Source: UBA3478 sp965662045
GTDB lineage: Bacteria > Bacteroidota > Bacteroidia > Flavobacteriales > Flavobacteriaceae
Length of the DNA: 39,737 nt
Direction: 5' to 3'
Assembly: GCA_965662045.1 (NCBI GenBank)
Contig: CBFIGE010000017.1
Span: forward strand, 1 to 39,737
Part shown: positions 8,346 through 16,794 of the stretch, piece by piece
Numbering within the stretch: the stretch's first letter is position 1
Layout: every line of letters starts with the position of its first letter
Position numbers and translations under genes: made by a program
The notes under the pieces: model-generated
Seen by the model: only the letters and a program-made list of their open reading frames with translations
The model's database searches: none
Told to the model about the DNA's origin: nothing

Positions 8346-9140
8346 ATGAAGCTTTATCAAACATCCCTACTTGCATTTTGCGGATTACTCCTTTTTTCGT
8401 GCAATTTAATGACTAAAAAAACAGAAAGCACATCAGAATTGGAAACAAACGCAATAGTTATCGAAAAACTTATGGATTCGCCGCAATATGAAAACGCGGA
8501 ACTAGTACTTGTTCAGCCAGATGGAACTCAAGCACTGCCAAATTCTCAAGTAAACTTTGATTTTAACGTATTAAATTATGAGTTGGGAGCCATTACAGAA
8601 AGCGTAAATACTCGGGTCTTAGCCAATTCTGCAAAAGGTCAACATATTCATTTTATTCTTAACAATCAACCTTATTCGGCGCACTATGAGTCTACTTTTT
8701 CAAAAAACATCCCAGAAGGAGTACATCACTTAGTGGCATTTTTAAGTCGCTCTTATCACGAGTCAGTAAAAAATGAAAATTCAGTTATTGCCACCAAAAT
8801 TCAAGTTGGTGATGATGATACAAATTCTATTGGATTTGACATGAATGCGCCCACATTGATTTATAGCAGACCAAAAGGCACTTATAAGGGTCAAGATACC
8901 GAATCAATATTATTAGATTTCTTTTTATTCAATACCGAATTGTCAGAAGAAGGAAATTATGTCAAAGCATCTATAAATGAGACTTCTTTTGATTTATTTG
9001 AATGGGTTCCTTATGTGGTAAAAAACTTGCCTATGGGAGAGAATACAATTACGCTGTCTTTGGTGAACAGCGAAGGAGAACTTATTGAAGGTCCTTTTAA
9101 TTCTGTCACCAGAACAATAACATTGTCTGAGGGTGAATAG
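8346..9140 (+). CDS. Two-module lipoprotein of unknown function
   Basis: A 264-residue lipoprotein with lipobox LFSC (Cys19). The mature protein appears to hold two Ig-like beta modules. The first covers about 50-155 and includes GQHIHFILNNQPY and the EGVHHLVAFLSRSYHES segment rich in His and aromatics. The second covers about 185-260, with LDFFLFNTEL, LPMGENTITLSLVNSEGELIEGPF and a closing beta strand. The paired layout and the HxH/HH motifs suggest a duplicated domain, perhaps metal- or ligand-binding. I do not recognise a named family. It is monocistronic, divergent from the DUF547 gene, and ends at a strong terminator. Confidence 0.7.
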   Translation: MKLYQTSLLAFCGLLLFSCNLMTKKTESTSELETNAIVIEKLMDSPQYENAELVLVQPDGTQALPNSQVNFDFNVLNYELGAITESVNTRVLANSAKGQHIHFILNNQPYSAHYESTFSKNIPEGVHHLVAFLSRSYHESVKNENSVIATKIQVGDDDTNSIGFDMNAPTLIYSRPKGTYKGQDTESILLDFFLFNTELSEEGNYVKASINETSFDLFEWVPYVVKNLPMGENTITLSLVNSEGELIEGPFNSVTRTITLSEGE

Positions 9141-9147
9141 ACAAAAT

Positions 9148-9175
9148 AAAAAGCCGGGTTTTGACCCGGCTTTTT
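9148..9175. terminator. Strong bidirectional terminator
   Basis: A perfect 12-pair stem, AAAAAGCCGGGT/ACCCGGCTTTTT, with loop TTTG. It has a T run on both strands, so it can end the lipoprotein gene from the left and the eight-gene minus-strand operon from the right. It lies 7 bases after one stop and 2 bases from the other. Confidence 0.93.
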
Positions 9176-9177
9176 AT

Positions 9178-12100
9178 TTAATTCTCAACATCAAAACTTT
9201 TCACTTCTTTGAAGTAATCTAGATTTATATTTTCCATTGCTTTTTGGTAATTACCCCATTGCTCCCCGTAAAATGAATTTACTTTTTTAAGCGCCTTGTT
9301 CAAATCGTCTTTGGCAAATTGCATCAATCGTTTTTCAGTCGCACTGATTTCTGTTTTCCGACTGGCGACGTATCGATAGGCGCCACTTATCCTAGAGGAT
9401 ACTGTTATTTCTGGATTTCTTGTGATTCCCTGTCTTTTATCAATACTTCCAAGGAAAATCGCTACGAGTTTGTCGATTTCTTTGGTCATTTCTTTGCTTT
9501 GTTTGATGGCCTCTTTGAATCCTTCTTTATCATTTTCTTCGAATTGTTTACTGAGTGCGCTCACACTTCGTTTTGATTCCAATAGTTGACTAACAGCCTC
9601 TGCTGATCTTGCAGTTAATGATTCTAGCTCCTTTTGAGCGTTATATACAGATCGCAGTGCGCCTTCGTCATAGGTTAATCGTGGATCAAAAGCTACCTTT
9701 ATAGCTGTTTCATTGCTACTTTCACCTAGTGCTCCTTTGATGGTGTACCTTCCTGGTAAAACGCTCACTCCTGATGGTTCTACTTTAGATTTTCTCAAAG
9801 ATCTTCGAGGTCTTTGTACTCCCTTTTCATCCATTCGCCAATGCCATCTGTGGATGCCAGCTTTTTTTGGTCTAGGCATTTTGATAGTTCGGATCAGACG
9901 ATCTTGGTCTAAAAACTCAAAGGTGATACTATCTTTTTCCTTTAGGTCTTCCGAACCCTTGCCAACGAAATAGCTGATCATTGCTCCTGATTTCTTATTT
10001 TCTCCCCCGTACATTGCATCTCCCCCAAATCTGCTTCCTGTAGCCTGTTGATAGGCTACCTGATATCCTGTTGGTGGATCGAACAAATGAAAGTCTTTAT
10101 TTAGAATTTCTGGATCTGCAGCTATTGCTCTAAGTGGTCGAATATCATCCATCACCCATAATGCACGTCCAAATGTTCCAATTAATAAATCTTGCTCTCT
10201 TTGGTGGATAGCAAGGTCTTTTGTGGATACCGTTGGAAACCCGTTGGTGTATTTTTGCCAATTCTCTCCTGCGTTTAAGGATAGATATAAGCCGTCATCT
10301 GTGCCCAAGAAGATTAGATTTGGATTTTGACTATCCTCAATAATAGATAGGGCATAACTTTGTACGTCGTCTTTATCCACAATTCTATTCCAGCTTTTAC
10401 CGTAATTTTTGGTGCGATAAACATAAGGAGTGTAGTCAAATCTTCGGTAGTTATTTGCCACGAGAAGTGCTTCTCCAGGATTGTTTTTGGAAGCCTTGAT
10501 TTGAGCAATCCAACTTCCTTCAGGAAGTCCTTTGAGATTTTTACTTACATCATCCCAATTCATTCCACCGTCTCGTGTGAAGTGAACTCTACCGTCATCT
10601 GTTCCGACCCAAAGCATGTTGGGTTCAACTACAGAGGGTTCAATAACAAGTATAGTAGAGTGATTTTCAGCACCTGTAGCATCCATGGTTAGACCACCAC
10701 TTTCACTTTGTTTTTGTTTTTCTGGGTCATTTGTAGTTAAATCAGGAGAAATGATTTTCCAGGTCGTTCCTTTATCATCGCTTTTATGGACAAATTGGCT
10801 TCCGAAGTACACGGTTGAATTCTCAAAAGGATCTTGGCCAATAGCTGCATTCCAATTATACCTTAATTTGGTGTTTGGATCTTCTGGAGTGGGTCGAACA
10901 CCATAATTGTTTCCTGTCATCCAGTCGTAGCGAAGTACGTTTCCTTGTTGACTCATGGCATAGCCATATCTAGAGTTATCTCTATCGGGAACAACGTCAA
11001 AACCATCTCCAAATGCTATTTCTTGCCAATAGGAGTTTCTTATACTCTGTGCCTTCCATACATAAGCAGGACCTCTCCAAGAACCGTTGTCTTGCATTCC
11101 TCCATAAACATTATACGGATATTCATTGTCAGCACTGATATGGTAAAATTGTCCAACAGGTAAATTGTCTATAAAATGCCAGGTTTTACCACCGTCGCGG
11201 GTAATGTTGAGTCCACCGTCATTTCCGTCCATCATAAAACTTCCGTCTTCAGGATGAATCCACCAAGCGTGGTGGTCGGGATGAACTCCATTGTCAACCC
11301 CGTATGCAGGCATCAGCTCGCTGAAATTTTTCCCACCATCTTCTGAAACATTGACATAAGTGAAGATAGAGAAGACTCTATTTTCATTTTGAGGATCAAC
11401 ATATATTTCAGAGTAGTAGAATGGACGATTTCCAATGTCGGACTTGTCGTTTATTTTTTTCCATTTTTCTCCTCCGTCTTCAGATTTGTACAAAGCGTTT
11501 TTCTTCGATTCGACAAGGGCATACATTATTTCTGGCTTATTTTTAGCTATGGCTAGACCTATACGTCCAAGTTCACCTTTTGGTAATCCGTTAGAGTCAT
11601 CTAGTTTCTTCCAATTCTCACCCCCGTCGTAGGTCATGTATATTCCTGAGCCTGAACCACCTGATTTGAAAAACCATGGATCTCTTTTGTGCTCCCACAT
11701 GGCTGCGATGATTTTATTCGGATTAACAGGGTCCATAACCATATCGGCGATTCCGCTTTGCTCATTGGTAAATAGAACTTTTCTCCACGATTTTCCTCCA
11801 TCGGTTGTTTTAAAAACTCCACGTTCTGGATGTGTTCCCCACGGAGAACCTATTGCACCTACATAGACGGTATTAGAATTCGAAGGGTCAATGAGAATTC
11901 TATGAATATGTCTTGTATTTTCTAATCCCATGGAGGTCCAACTTTTTCCGCCATCAATGGATTTATACACGCCGTAACCTCCGTTTAAACTGTTTCGAGG
12001 ATTTCCTTCTCCAGTACCTACCCATATCACATCGGGATTGTTAGGATCAATTTTTACTGCTCCTATAGAGGCTGTAAGTTCGTTGTCAAAGATCGGCTCC

Positions 12101-12327
12101 CATTTGATCCCTGCTGATTTAGATTGCCAAAGTCCTCCTGAAGCCGTTCCTGCATACATTATATCTGTATTACTTAGCTGAACATCAATGGCAGTTACTC
12201 TTCCACTCATCCCCGCAGGACCGACGTTTCTGGGTTTTAAATCTCCAGCCAAATCCATGCTGAGTTCCTGTCCAAAACCAAAGAAAGCTGTGGTAAGTAC
12301 AGTTATTAAGAGACTAATTTTTTTCAT
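9178..12327 (-). CDS. Large secreted Asp-box (VPS10/sortilin-like) beta-propeller protein
   Basis: A 1049-residue exported protein with a signal peptide (about 1-19, ending FGFG-Q). I count ten Asp-box-like motifs of the form SxDxGxxW, at about 123, 174, 232, 282, 328, 377, 516, 584, 639 and 683, for example SIDGGKSW, TTDGGKSW and TRDGGKTW. This points to one or two BNR propellers of the sortilin/VPS10 or sialidase-like superfamily. Such proteins are often labelled glycosyl hydrolase, but I see no catalytic evidence for that. From about 740 a beta domain and then a helical region (870-1040) follow. No type IX secretion tail is evident, so it is likely periplasmic. It is the last gene of the operon, 11 bases after the M1 gene. 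Confidence 0.82.
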   Translation of the reverse strand: MKKISLLITVLTTAFFGFGQELSMDLAGDLKPRNVGPAGMSGRVTAIDVQLSNTDIMYAGTASGGLWQSKSAGIKWEPIFDNELTASIGAVKIDPNNPDVIWVGTGEGNPRNSLNGGYGVYKSIDGGKSWTSMGLENTRHIHRILIDPSNSNTVYVGAIGSPWGTHPERGVFKTTDGGKSWRKVLFTNEQSGIADMVMDPVNPNKIIAAMWEHKRDPWFFKSGGSGSGIYMTYDGGENWKKLDDSNGLPKGELGRIGLAIAKNKPEIMYALVESKKNALYKSEDGGEKWKKINDKSDIGNRPFYYSEIYVDPQNENRVFSIFTYVNVSEDGGKNFSELMPAYGVDNGVHPDHHAWWIHPEDGSFMMDGNDGGLNITRDGGKTWHFIDNLPVGQFYHISADNEYPYNVYGGMQDNGSWRGPAYVWKAQSIRNSYWQEIAFGDGFDVVPDRDNSRYGYAMSQQGNVLRYDWMTGNNYGVRPTPEDPNTKLRYNWNAAIGQDPFENSTVYFGSQFVHKSDDKGTTWKIISPDLTTNDPEKQKQSESGGLTMDATGAENHSTILVIEPSVVEPNMLWVGTDDGRVHFTRDGGMNWDDVSKNLKGLPEGSWIAQIKASKNNPGEALLVANNYRRFDYTPYVYRTKNYGKSWNRIVDKDDVQSYALSIIEDSQNPNLIFLGTDDGLYLSLNAGENWQKYTNGFPTVSTKDLAIHQREQDLLIGTFGRALWVMDDIRPLRAIAADPEILNKDFHLFDPPTGYQVAYQQATGSRFGGDAMYGGENKKSGAMISYFVGKGSEDLKEKDSITFEFLDQDRLIRTIKMPRPKKAGIHRWHWRMDEKGVQRPRRSLRKSKVEPSGVSVLPGRYTIKGALGESSNETAIKVAFDPRLTYDEGALRSVYNAQKELESLTARSAEAVSQLLESKRSVSALSKQFEENDKEGFKEAIKQSKEMTKEIDKLVAIFLGSIDKRQGITRNPEITVSSRISGAYRYVASRKTEISATEKRLMQFAKDDLNKALKKVNSFYGEQWGNYQKAMENINLDYFKEVKSFDVEN

Positions 12328-12338
12328 TTCTTATGATG

Positions 12339-13964
12339 TTATTTTAGTTGTACTGTGTTGATATAAAAGTTTGGATCAAAGACTACATCACCTTCCATGG
12401 TTAAAATAACACTTTTCCAACTCTTATTAGGAAAGATCCATTTCGATTGCTCAGCATCATATATTTTTACTGGCATTTCAAATCCATCTAAACAATCATC
12501 GGTATAGCGAAAGTGCAATTTGTCATTTTCTTTTTTAAATTCTAAAGTCGGAATACTCGTCTGACGCAAGTATTGATTGAAAAACACTTCTAAGGGTAGC
12601 CCGGTAAATTTTGTGATATAATCTTCTATTTCTGATGTTGTTACAGTTGAATGGTAAAACTCTTTATTTAAACCTCTTAATAGCATTCTGAATTTTTGAT
12701 CATCATCTATCCACTGTCTTAAGGTATGTATAACATTGGATCCTTTGTAATATTTGTCATTGCCTTTGGAGGGTTGATTTACATCGTACCATCCAATAAT
12801 AGGTCCTTTGTTTTCAATATATCCTCGGGTTCCCCTCACATATTCTTGAGCCGCCTTTTTACCAAAATGATAATCCAAATAAAGAGATTCACTATATGCT
12901 GTAAAACTTTCGTGAAGCCACATGTCCGCCGCATCTTTGTAGGTTATATTATTGGCAAACCATTCGTGCCCTGCTTCATGAATAATAATAAAATCAAATT
13001 CAAGACCCCAACCAGTACCAGATAAATCTCTACCCAGATATCCATTTTGAAATTGATTACCATAGGTAACAGAACTTTGGTGTTCCATCCCGAGATAAGG
13101 CACTTGGACTAGTTTAAAGCTGTCTTCGTAAAAAGGATAGGGTCCAAACCAATATTCGAAGGCCTCTAACATCATCGGAACTTGTTTGAATTGCTTTTTT
13201 GCTTTTTCTAGATCTTGTTTTAAAACGTGGTAGGAAATGTCTAAGGGACCGTTCTCTCCTTGATACACTTCTTGATAAGAGGTATAGTTTCCAATATTTA
13301 TATTGACCCCATAATTGTTGATTGGATTTTTCACCTCATAAACGTATTTTGCTTTTTCATCGAAGTGTTCCACATTTTTAAGGCGACCATTTGAAACATT
13401 GATAAGGCCTTCAGGTACAGTCACGCTGATACTCAAGGATTCCGCTTCGTCGTACATATGGTCTTTGTTAGGCCACCATACACTAGCACCTAAACCTTGA
13501 CAAGAGGTCGCGACAAAAGGTAGGTCAAGGTCGTCTTTTTTCCAAGAAAAACCACCATCCCAAGGCGCGCGAACCGCTTCCTTTGGATACCCTTGAAAAT
13601 AGATTTCAATGGAATTCTCTGTATTTAGGGCTGGTTTATTGGAAAAATCAATCCAGTAGACATTGCCTTCTCTTGAAATTTTAAGCTCGGTTCCATTTTG
13701 CAGTACACTATCTATTTGCATTGGTGTTTGTAAATCAATTTGCATTCTGTGCACTGAATCATCCAACACCTTATAGCTCATGATGTTTTTACCTTGGATG
13801 TATTTGTTATCAATGTCTACTTCTATATCTAAATCGTAGCGCAAGACATCCCACCACATCCGCTCTTTGGTAATAGCCCCTCTGAGACTATCCTGTCGTG
13901 TAAATTCTTGCGCATTTAATTGTATTACAAGGCATATTGTAATAAAAGCAATCGTTTTTCTCAT
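12339..13964 (-). CDS. Secreted M1 family metallopeptidase
   Basis: A 541-residue zinc aminopeptidase of family M1 with a signal peptide (about 1-18, ending LNAQ). The zinc site is complete: HEAGH at 329-333 followed by Glu352 in LHESFTAY, the HExxH-18-E spacing of the family. The exopeptidase motif usually written GxMEN reads GMEHQ here (292-296), so the Asn is replaced by His. It is shorter than classic PepN because it stops soon after the catalytic domain. It should release N-terminal residues from peptides in the periplasm. It starts 2 bases after the M28 stop and is cotranscribed with it. Confidence 0.9.
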   Translation of the reverse strand: MRKTIAFITICLVIQLNAQEFTRQDSLRGAITKERMWWDVLRYDLDIEVDIDNKYIQGKNIMSYKVLDDSVHRMQIDLQTPMQIDSVLQNGTELKISREGNVYWIDFSNKPALNTENSIEIYFQGYPKEAVRAPWDGGFSWKKDDLDLPFVATSCQGLGASVWWPNKDHMYDEAESLSISVTVPEGLINVSNGRLKNVEHFDEKAKYVYEVKNPINNYGVNINIGNYTSYQEVYQGENGPLDISYHVLKQDLEKAKKQFKQVPMMLEAFEYWFGPYPFYEDSFKLVQVPYLGMEHQSSVTYGNQFQNGYLGRDLSGTGWGLEFDFIIIHEAGHEWFANNITYKDAADMWLHESFTAYSESLYLDYHFGKKAAQEYVRGTRGYIENKGPIIGWYDVNQPSKGNDKYYKGSNVIHTLRQWIDDDQKFRMLLRGLNKEFYHSTVTTSEIEDYITKFTGLPLEVFFNQYLRQTSIPTLEFKKENDKLHFRYTDDCLDGFEMPVKIYDAEQSKWIFPNKSWKSVILTMEGDVVFDPNFYINTVQLK

Positions 13965-13966
13965 AG

Positions 13967-15298
13967 TTACCTAAAAATGCTATTCGGAAATACAACTTCA
14001 CTTTCAAAACCGTTGGCACCGATAGCTGATACGCCAAAGAAATAGTTGTCAATTACAATTCCATCAAGTATAACTTCGTTGGTGTTTTCAACTATACGCG
14101 AGTATTGCCAATGCGGATCAGTGGTTTCTCTCCAATGTATTCTATATTTTGTTGCAGATGTAGACGCTTTCCATTTTAGTTTCGTAGAAGGCTGAACAAT
14201 TCCACCTATAGCTACCTCAGTTGGAGCAGCAGGAGCCCATGCCAGACTTGCAAGATTAATAGCGTTGACAGCTGTTAATTTTGCAGCGTAATCGAAATTA
14301 ACATGCTTAAAGACATCTCCATAGGCGATACCGTTTTCAACTCGAATATCTTGATGCTGCTGGGTATAATTTTCGTGAGCCTCCATAATTCGAACACCTG
14401 CATAGCCTATATCATTAAAAGGCCTGTGATGACCACCGCGTCCGAAGCGATCAAGACGATATATCATCATTGGGTTCATTTCAGGCATATAGGTCTTAGT
14501 GTTTTTATAAATGTATCGTGCTAATTGCCGAGATATTCCGTCAACTTCACCGCCGTAAAATCGTCTGGCTCTTCTTTGACGCTCTGTTTCGTTCGCAGGG
14601 ACAGGCTCTGAAAAGATTCTAAAATCTCTGTTACTCACAACACCATCAACTCCCGTTACATTACCGATCATATCGTTATTGAGAATCCCAATAATTTCCC
14701 AATTATTTTCTTTTGCGTACTCGGCCAAACCTTTTCCTCCGAATAACCCTTGTTCTTCTCCAGCTAATCCCACATAGATGACGCTATTCTCAAAGCTGTA
14801 CTTACTCAAGACGCGTGCTGCTTCTATTGTTCCTGCCATTCCAGAGGCATTGTCGTTAGCTCCAGGTGAATCAGAGGTATAGTCTATGGGATCAGATACT
14901 CTTGAATCTATATCACCACTCATGATAATGAATCTATTGGGAAATTTAGTTCCTATTTGAATGGCAACGACATTGACTACATCAACATCTTTAACGATTC
15001 TAGATGCTGTTCCTTTTGCAATAAAATTGTGCTGATAAAAAACTTCTAAGCAATTGTCACATTGATTTGAGATGTTATCAAATTCACTTTTAATCCACCT
15101 TCTCGCTGCGCCAATACCTCTTGTGTTAGAGACGGTGTCACTTAGTGTATGTCGAGTTCCGAAATCTGCTAAGATTTTGATATCCTTCTTGATTCGTTCT
15201 GCAGAGATTTCGTCAATAATATCATAAATACGCTGATCTTGCTGAGATTGAACGCTCATAACAGTGATAAGGCCAATAAAAATGAGAAATTTATTCAT
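13967..15298 (-). CDS. Secreted M28 family peptidase with C-terminal Fn3 domain
   Basis: A 443-residue exported peptidase of family M28. I start it at the ATG for MNKFLIFIGLITVM, which opens directly on a signal peptide; an upstream TTG at 15328 would put ten extra residues before it. Seen: SPGANDNASG with metal ligand Asp149, GEEQGLFGG with catalytic and ligand Glu181/182, LNNDMIGN with Asp209, and a late His in EAHENYTQQH. The usual GHxDS motif reads SGDIDSR (128-133), so Asp129 stands where a zinc-binding His is usual. A fibronectin type III domain covers about 357-443. It likely acts on peptides together with the M1 enzyme that follows. Confidence 0.87.
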   Translation of the reverse strand: MNKFLIFIGLITVMSVQSQQDQRIYDIIDEISAERIKKDIKILADFGTRHTLSDTVSNTRGIGAARRWIKSEFDNISNQCDNCLEVFYQHNFIAKGTASRIVKDVDVVNVVAIQIGTKFPNRFIIMSGDIDSRVSDPIDYTSDSPGANDNASGMAGTIEAARVLSKYSFENSVIYVGLAGEEQGLFGGKGLAEYAKENNWEIIGILNNDMIGNVTGVDGVVSNRDFRIFSEPVPANETERQRRARRFYGGEVDGISRQLARYIYKNTKTYMPEMNPMMIYRLDRFGRGGHHRPFNDIGYAGVRIMEAHENYTQQHQDIRVENGIAYGDVFKHVNFDYAAKLTAVNAINLASLAWAPAAPTEVAIGGIVQPSTKLKWKASTSATKYRIHWRETTDPHWQYSRIVENTNEVILDGIVIDNYFFGVSAIGANGFESEVVFPNSIFR

Positions 15299-15324
15299 TT
15301 TGTTTTTTCTTAAAATTAATGGAT

Positions 15325-16770
15325 TCAAACTAATTTTTGAGCCATCTTATGGGTGAATTCTATAAAGTCTTTCAGATGTCTCACCTCAGTTGTGGCGTTC
15401 ATCAAACTGACTCTTAGAAATTGTGTCTTATTCAAGACCGTTTTTACGCAATAATAGGTTCCGTCTTCTAATAAAAGTTGTCTTAAGTCATTGTTTTTTT
15501 GATTGACTTCATCTTGACTCCCTTCAAATAGGTACCTAAAGCAAACGATATTGGAGTCTGGTGGAAGAAAGTATTCGAAACAAGGGTGTGCTTCCAGTAG
15601 TTTAATAAAGTCTTTGGCTAAATCAAATTGCCTGTCAATAAAATCTTCGAAGATCGTTTCGCCATAAACTTGAAGAAGTGTGTACCAATATACAGCCGTC
15701 ATGGTTTTGGTACATTCAAAAGTTCGTTTTGCTCCATTATACCAATCTTCTTCGTCTGTATCGTGCAACAAATATTCTACGCGTTGATTGAAGTTTCGAT
15801 GGGCATCATCACCATTTTTAAATAGTAAGGCAGTAGTTAAGGTTGGCATTAGCATCATTTTGTGACCATCGATCACAATGGAATCAGCAAGTACGGCTCC
15901 TTTCATGAGATGTTTATACTTCATAGATAAGACCACGGCTCCACCGTGAGCGCCATCTACGTGGAACCAAATAGATTTTGATTTTGCAAAGGCTCCCATT
16001 TCTTCTAAAGGATCAAAATTTCCTGTAGCGGTAGAAGGAGCACTACCTACAATTGCAAATACTTCGATTCCCTTTTTTAAAGCATTCTGATAGACTTCTT
16101 CTAGTTTTGTTGCATCTACACAGAAATTACTGTTTACTGGAATACTTATGATGCCTTGATCTCCAAGTCCCATAATACGAGCTGCCCTATCAATGCAATA
16201 GTGCGCTTCTGCGCTGACCATCACACCTAATTTTTTAGTGCTCCCAGTATGCCAGATGTCTTCTTCGATTATTGCGCGTCTTGCTGCTAGTAGTGCCGTC
16301 AAATTAGCAAGGGTGCCTCCTGAAGTTATAAATCCTCGAGAACTTTGACCATAACCCACTTTGGAACACAACCAGTCTGTGACAATACGTTCCATAGCGG
16401 TGGGCGCCATACCCATTTCATAGACAGCCATTCCATTATTACTCAGTGCTGTAGCCGCTCCTAAAAAACTGTTTATTGGCAAAGGCGCTCCGACCTGATG
16501 TCCGATATATTTTGGATTATGAATGTGATTGGTATGTCCGAATAAAGAGCTGATTAAAGCCTGTATTTTTTGATTTTCAGCTGCCTTTTTATGCTCATTA
16601 GGCCAATTTTTCCAAAAATCGAGTTCTTCTTCTGGAGACCTGTAGTTTATTGTTTTTGAACCTTCACTCTGGGCATTTTGCAAAAAGTCTTGAAGAAGCT
16701 CAAAAACTAAAAGACCCTGCTGAGTGAAGTCGGCAGGGTTATATAAGTCTTTAAAATTTGTTTTACTCAT
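15325..16770 (-). CDS. PLP-dependent amino-acid decarboxylase (group II)
   Basis: A 481-residue cytoplasmic enzyme of the aromatic amino acid/glutamate/diaminobutyrate decarboxylase family. PLP-site residues are all present: TSGGTLANLTAL (149-160), stacking His190 in SAEAHYCIDRAA, Asp272 and His275 in FHVDGAHGG, and the Schiff-base Lys304 in DGHKMMLMP. The position after the lysine is Met where many relatives have Trp. The substrate cannot be fixed from sequence; aromatic or branched-chain-like amino acids and 2,4-diaminobutyrate are all used by this fold. It lies 24 bases after the acyl-CoA dehydrogenase gene and just ahead of two secreted peptidases, which fits use of released amino acids. 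Confidence 0.87.
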   Translation of the reverse strand: MSKTNFKDLYNPADFTQQGLLVFELLQDFLQNAQSEGSKTINYRSPEEELDFWKNWPNEHKKAAENQKIQALISSLFGHTNHIHNPKYIGHQVGAPLPINSFLGAATALSNNGMAVYEMGMAPTAMERIVTDWLCSKVGYGQSSRGFITSGGTLANLTALLAARRAIIEEDIWHTGSTKKLGVMVSAEAHYCIDRAARIMGLGDQGIISIPVNSNFCVDATKLEEVYQNALKKGIEVFAIVGSAPSTATGNFDPLEEMGAFAKSKSIWFHVDGAHGGAVVLSMKYKHLMKGAVLADSIVIDGHKMMLMPTLTTALLFKNGDDAHRNFNQRVEYLLHDTDEEDWYNGAKRTFECTKTMTAVYWYTLLQVYGETIFEDFIDRQFDLAKDFIKLLEAHPCFEYFLPPDSNIVCFRYLFEGSQDEVNQKNNDLRQLLLEDGTYYCVKTVLNKTQFLRVSLMNATTEVRHLKDFIEFTHKMAQKLV

Positions 16771-16794
16771 TTCAGCATTTATAACTCGTTAAAG

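Noticed and set aside
10360..10692. 110-codon open frame antisense to the Asp-box protein gene
   Set aside because: It is a shadow of a well-supported gene, with no family resemblance and composition as expected for reverse-complement reading.
15299..15328. TTG start adding ten residues to the M28 peptidase
   Set aside because: It would put MNPLILRKNK ahead of a normal signal peptide; the ATG at 15298 is better, even though the TTG overlaps the previous stop.
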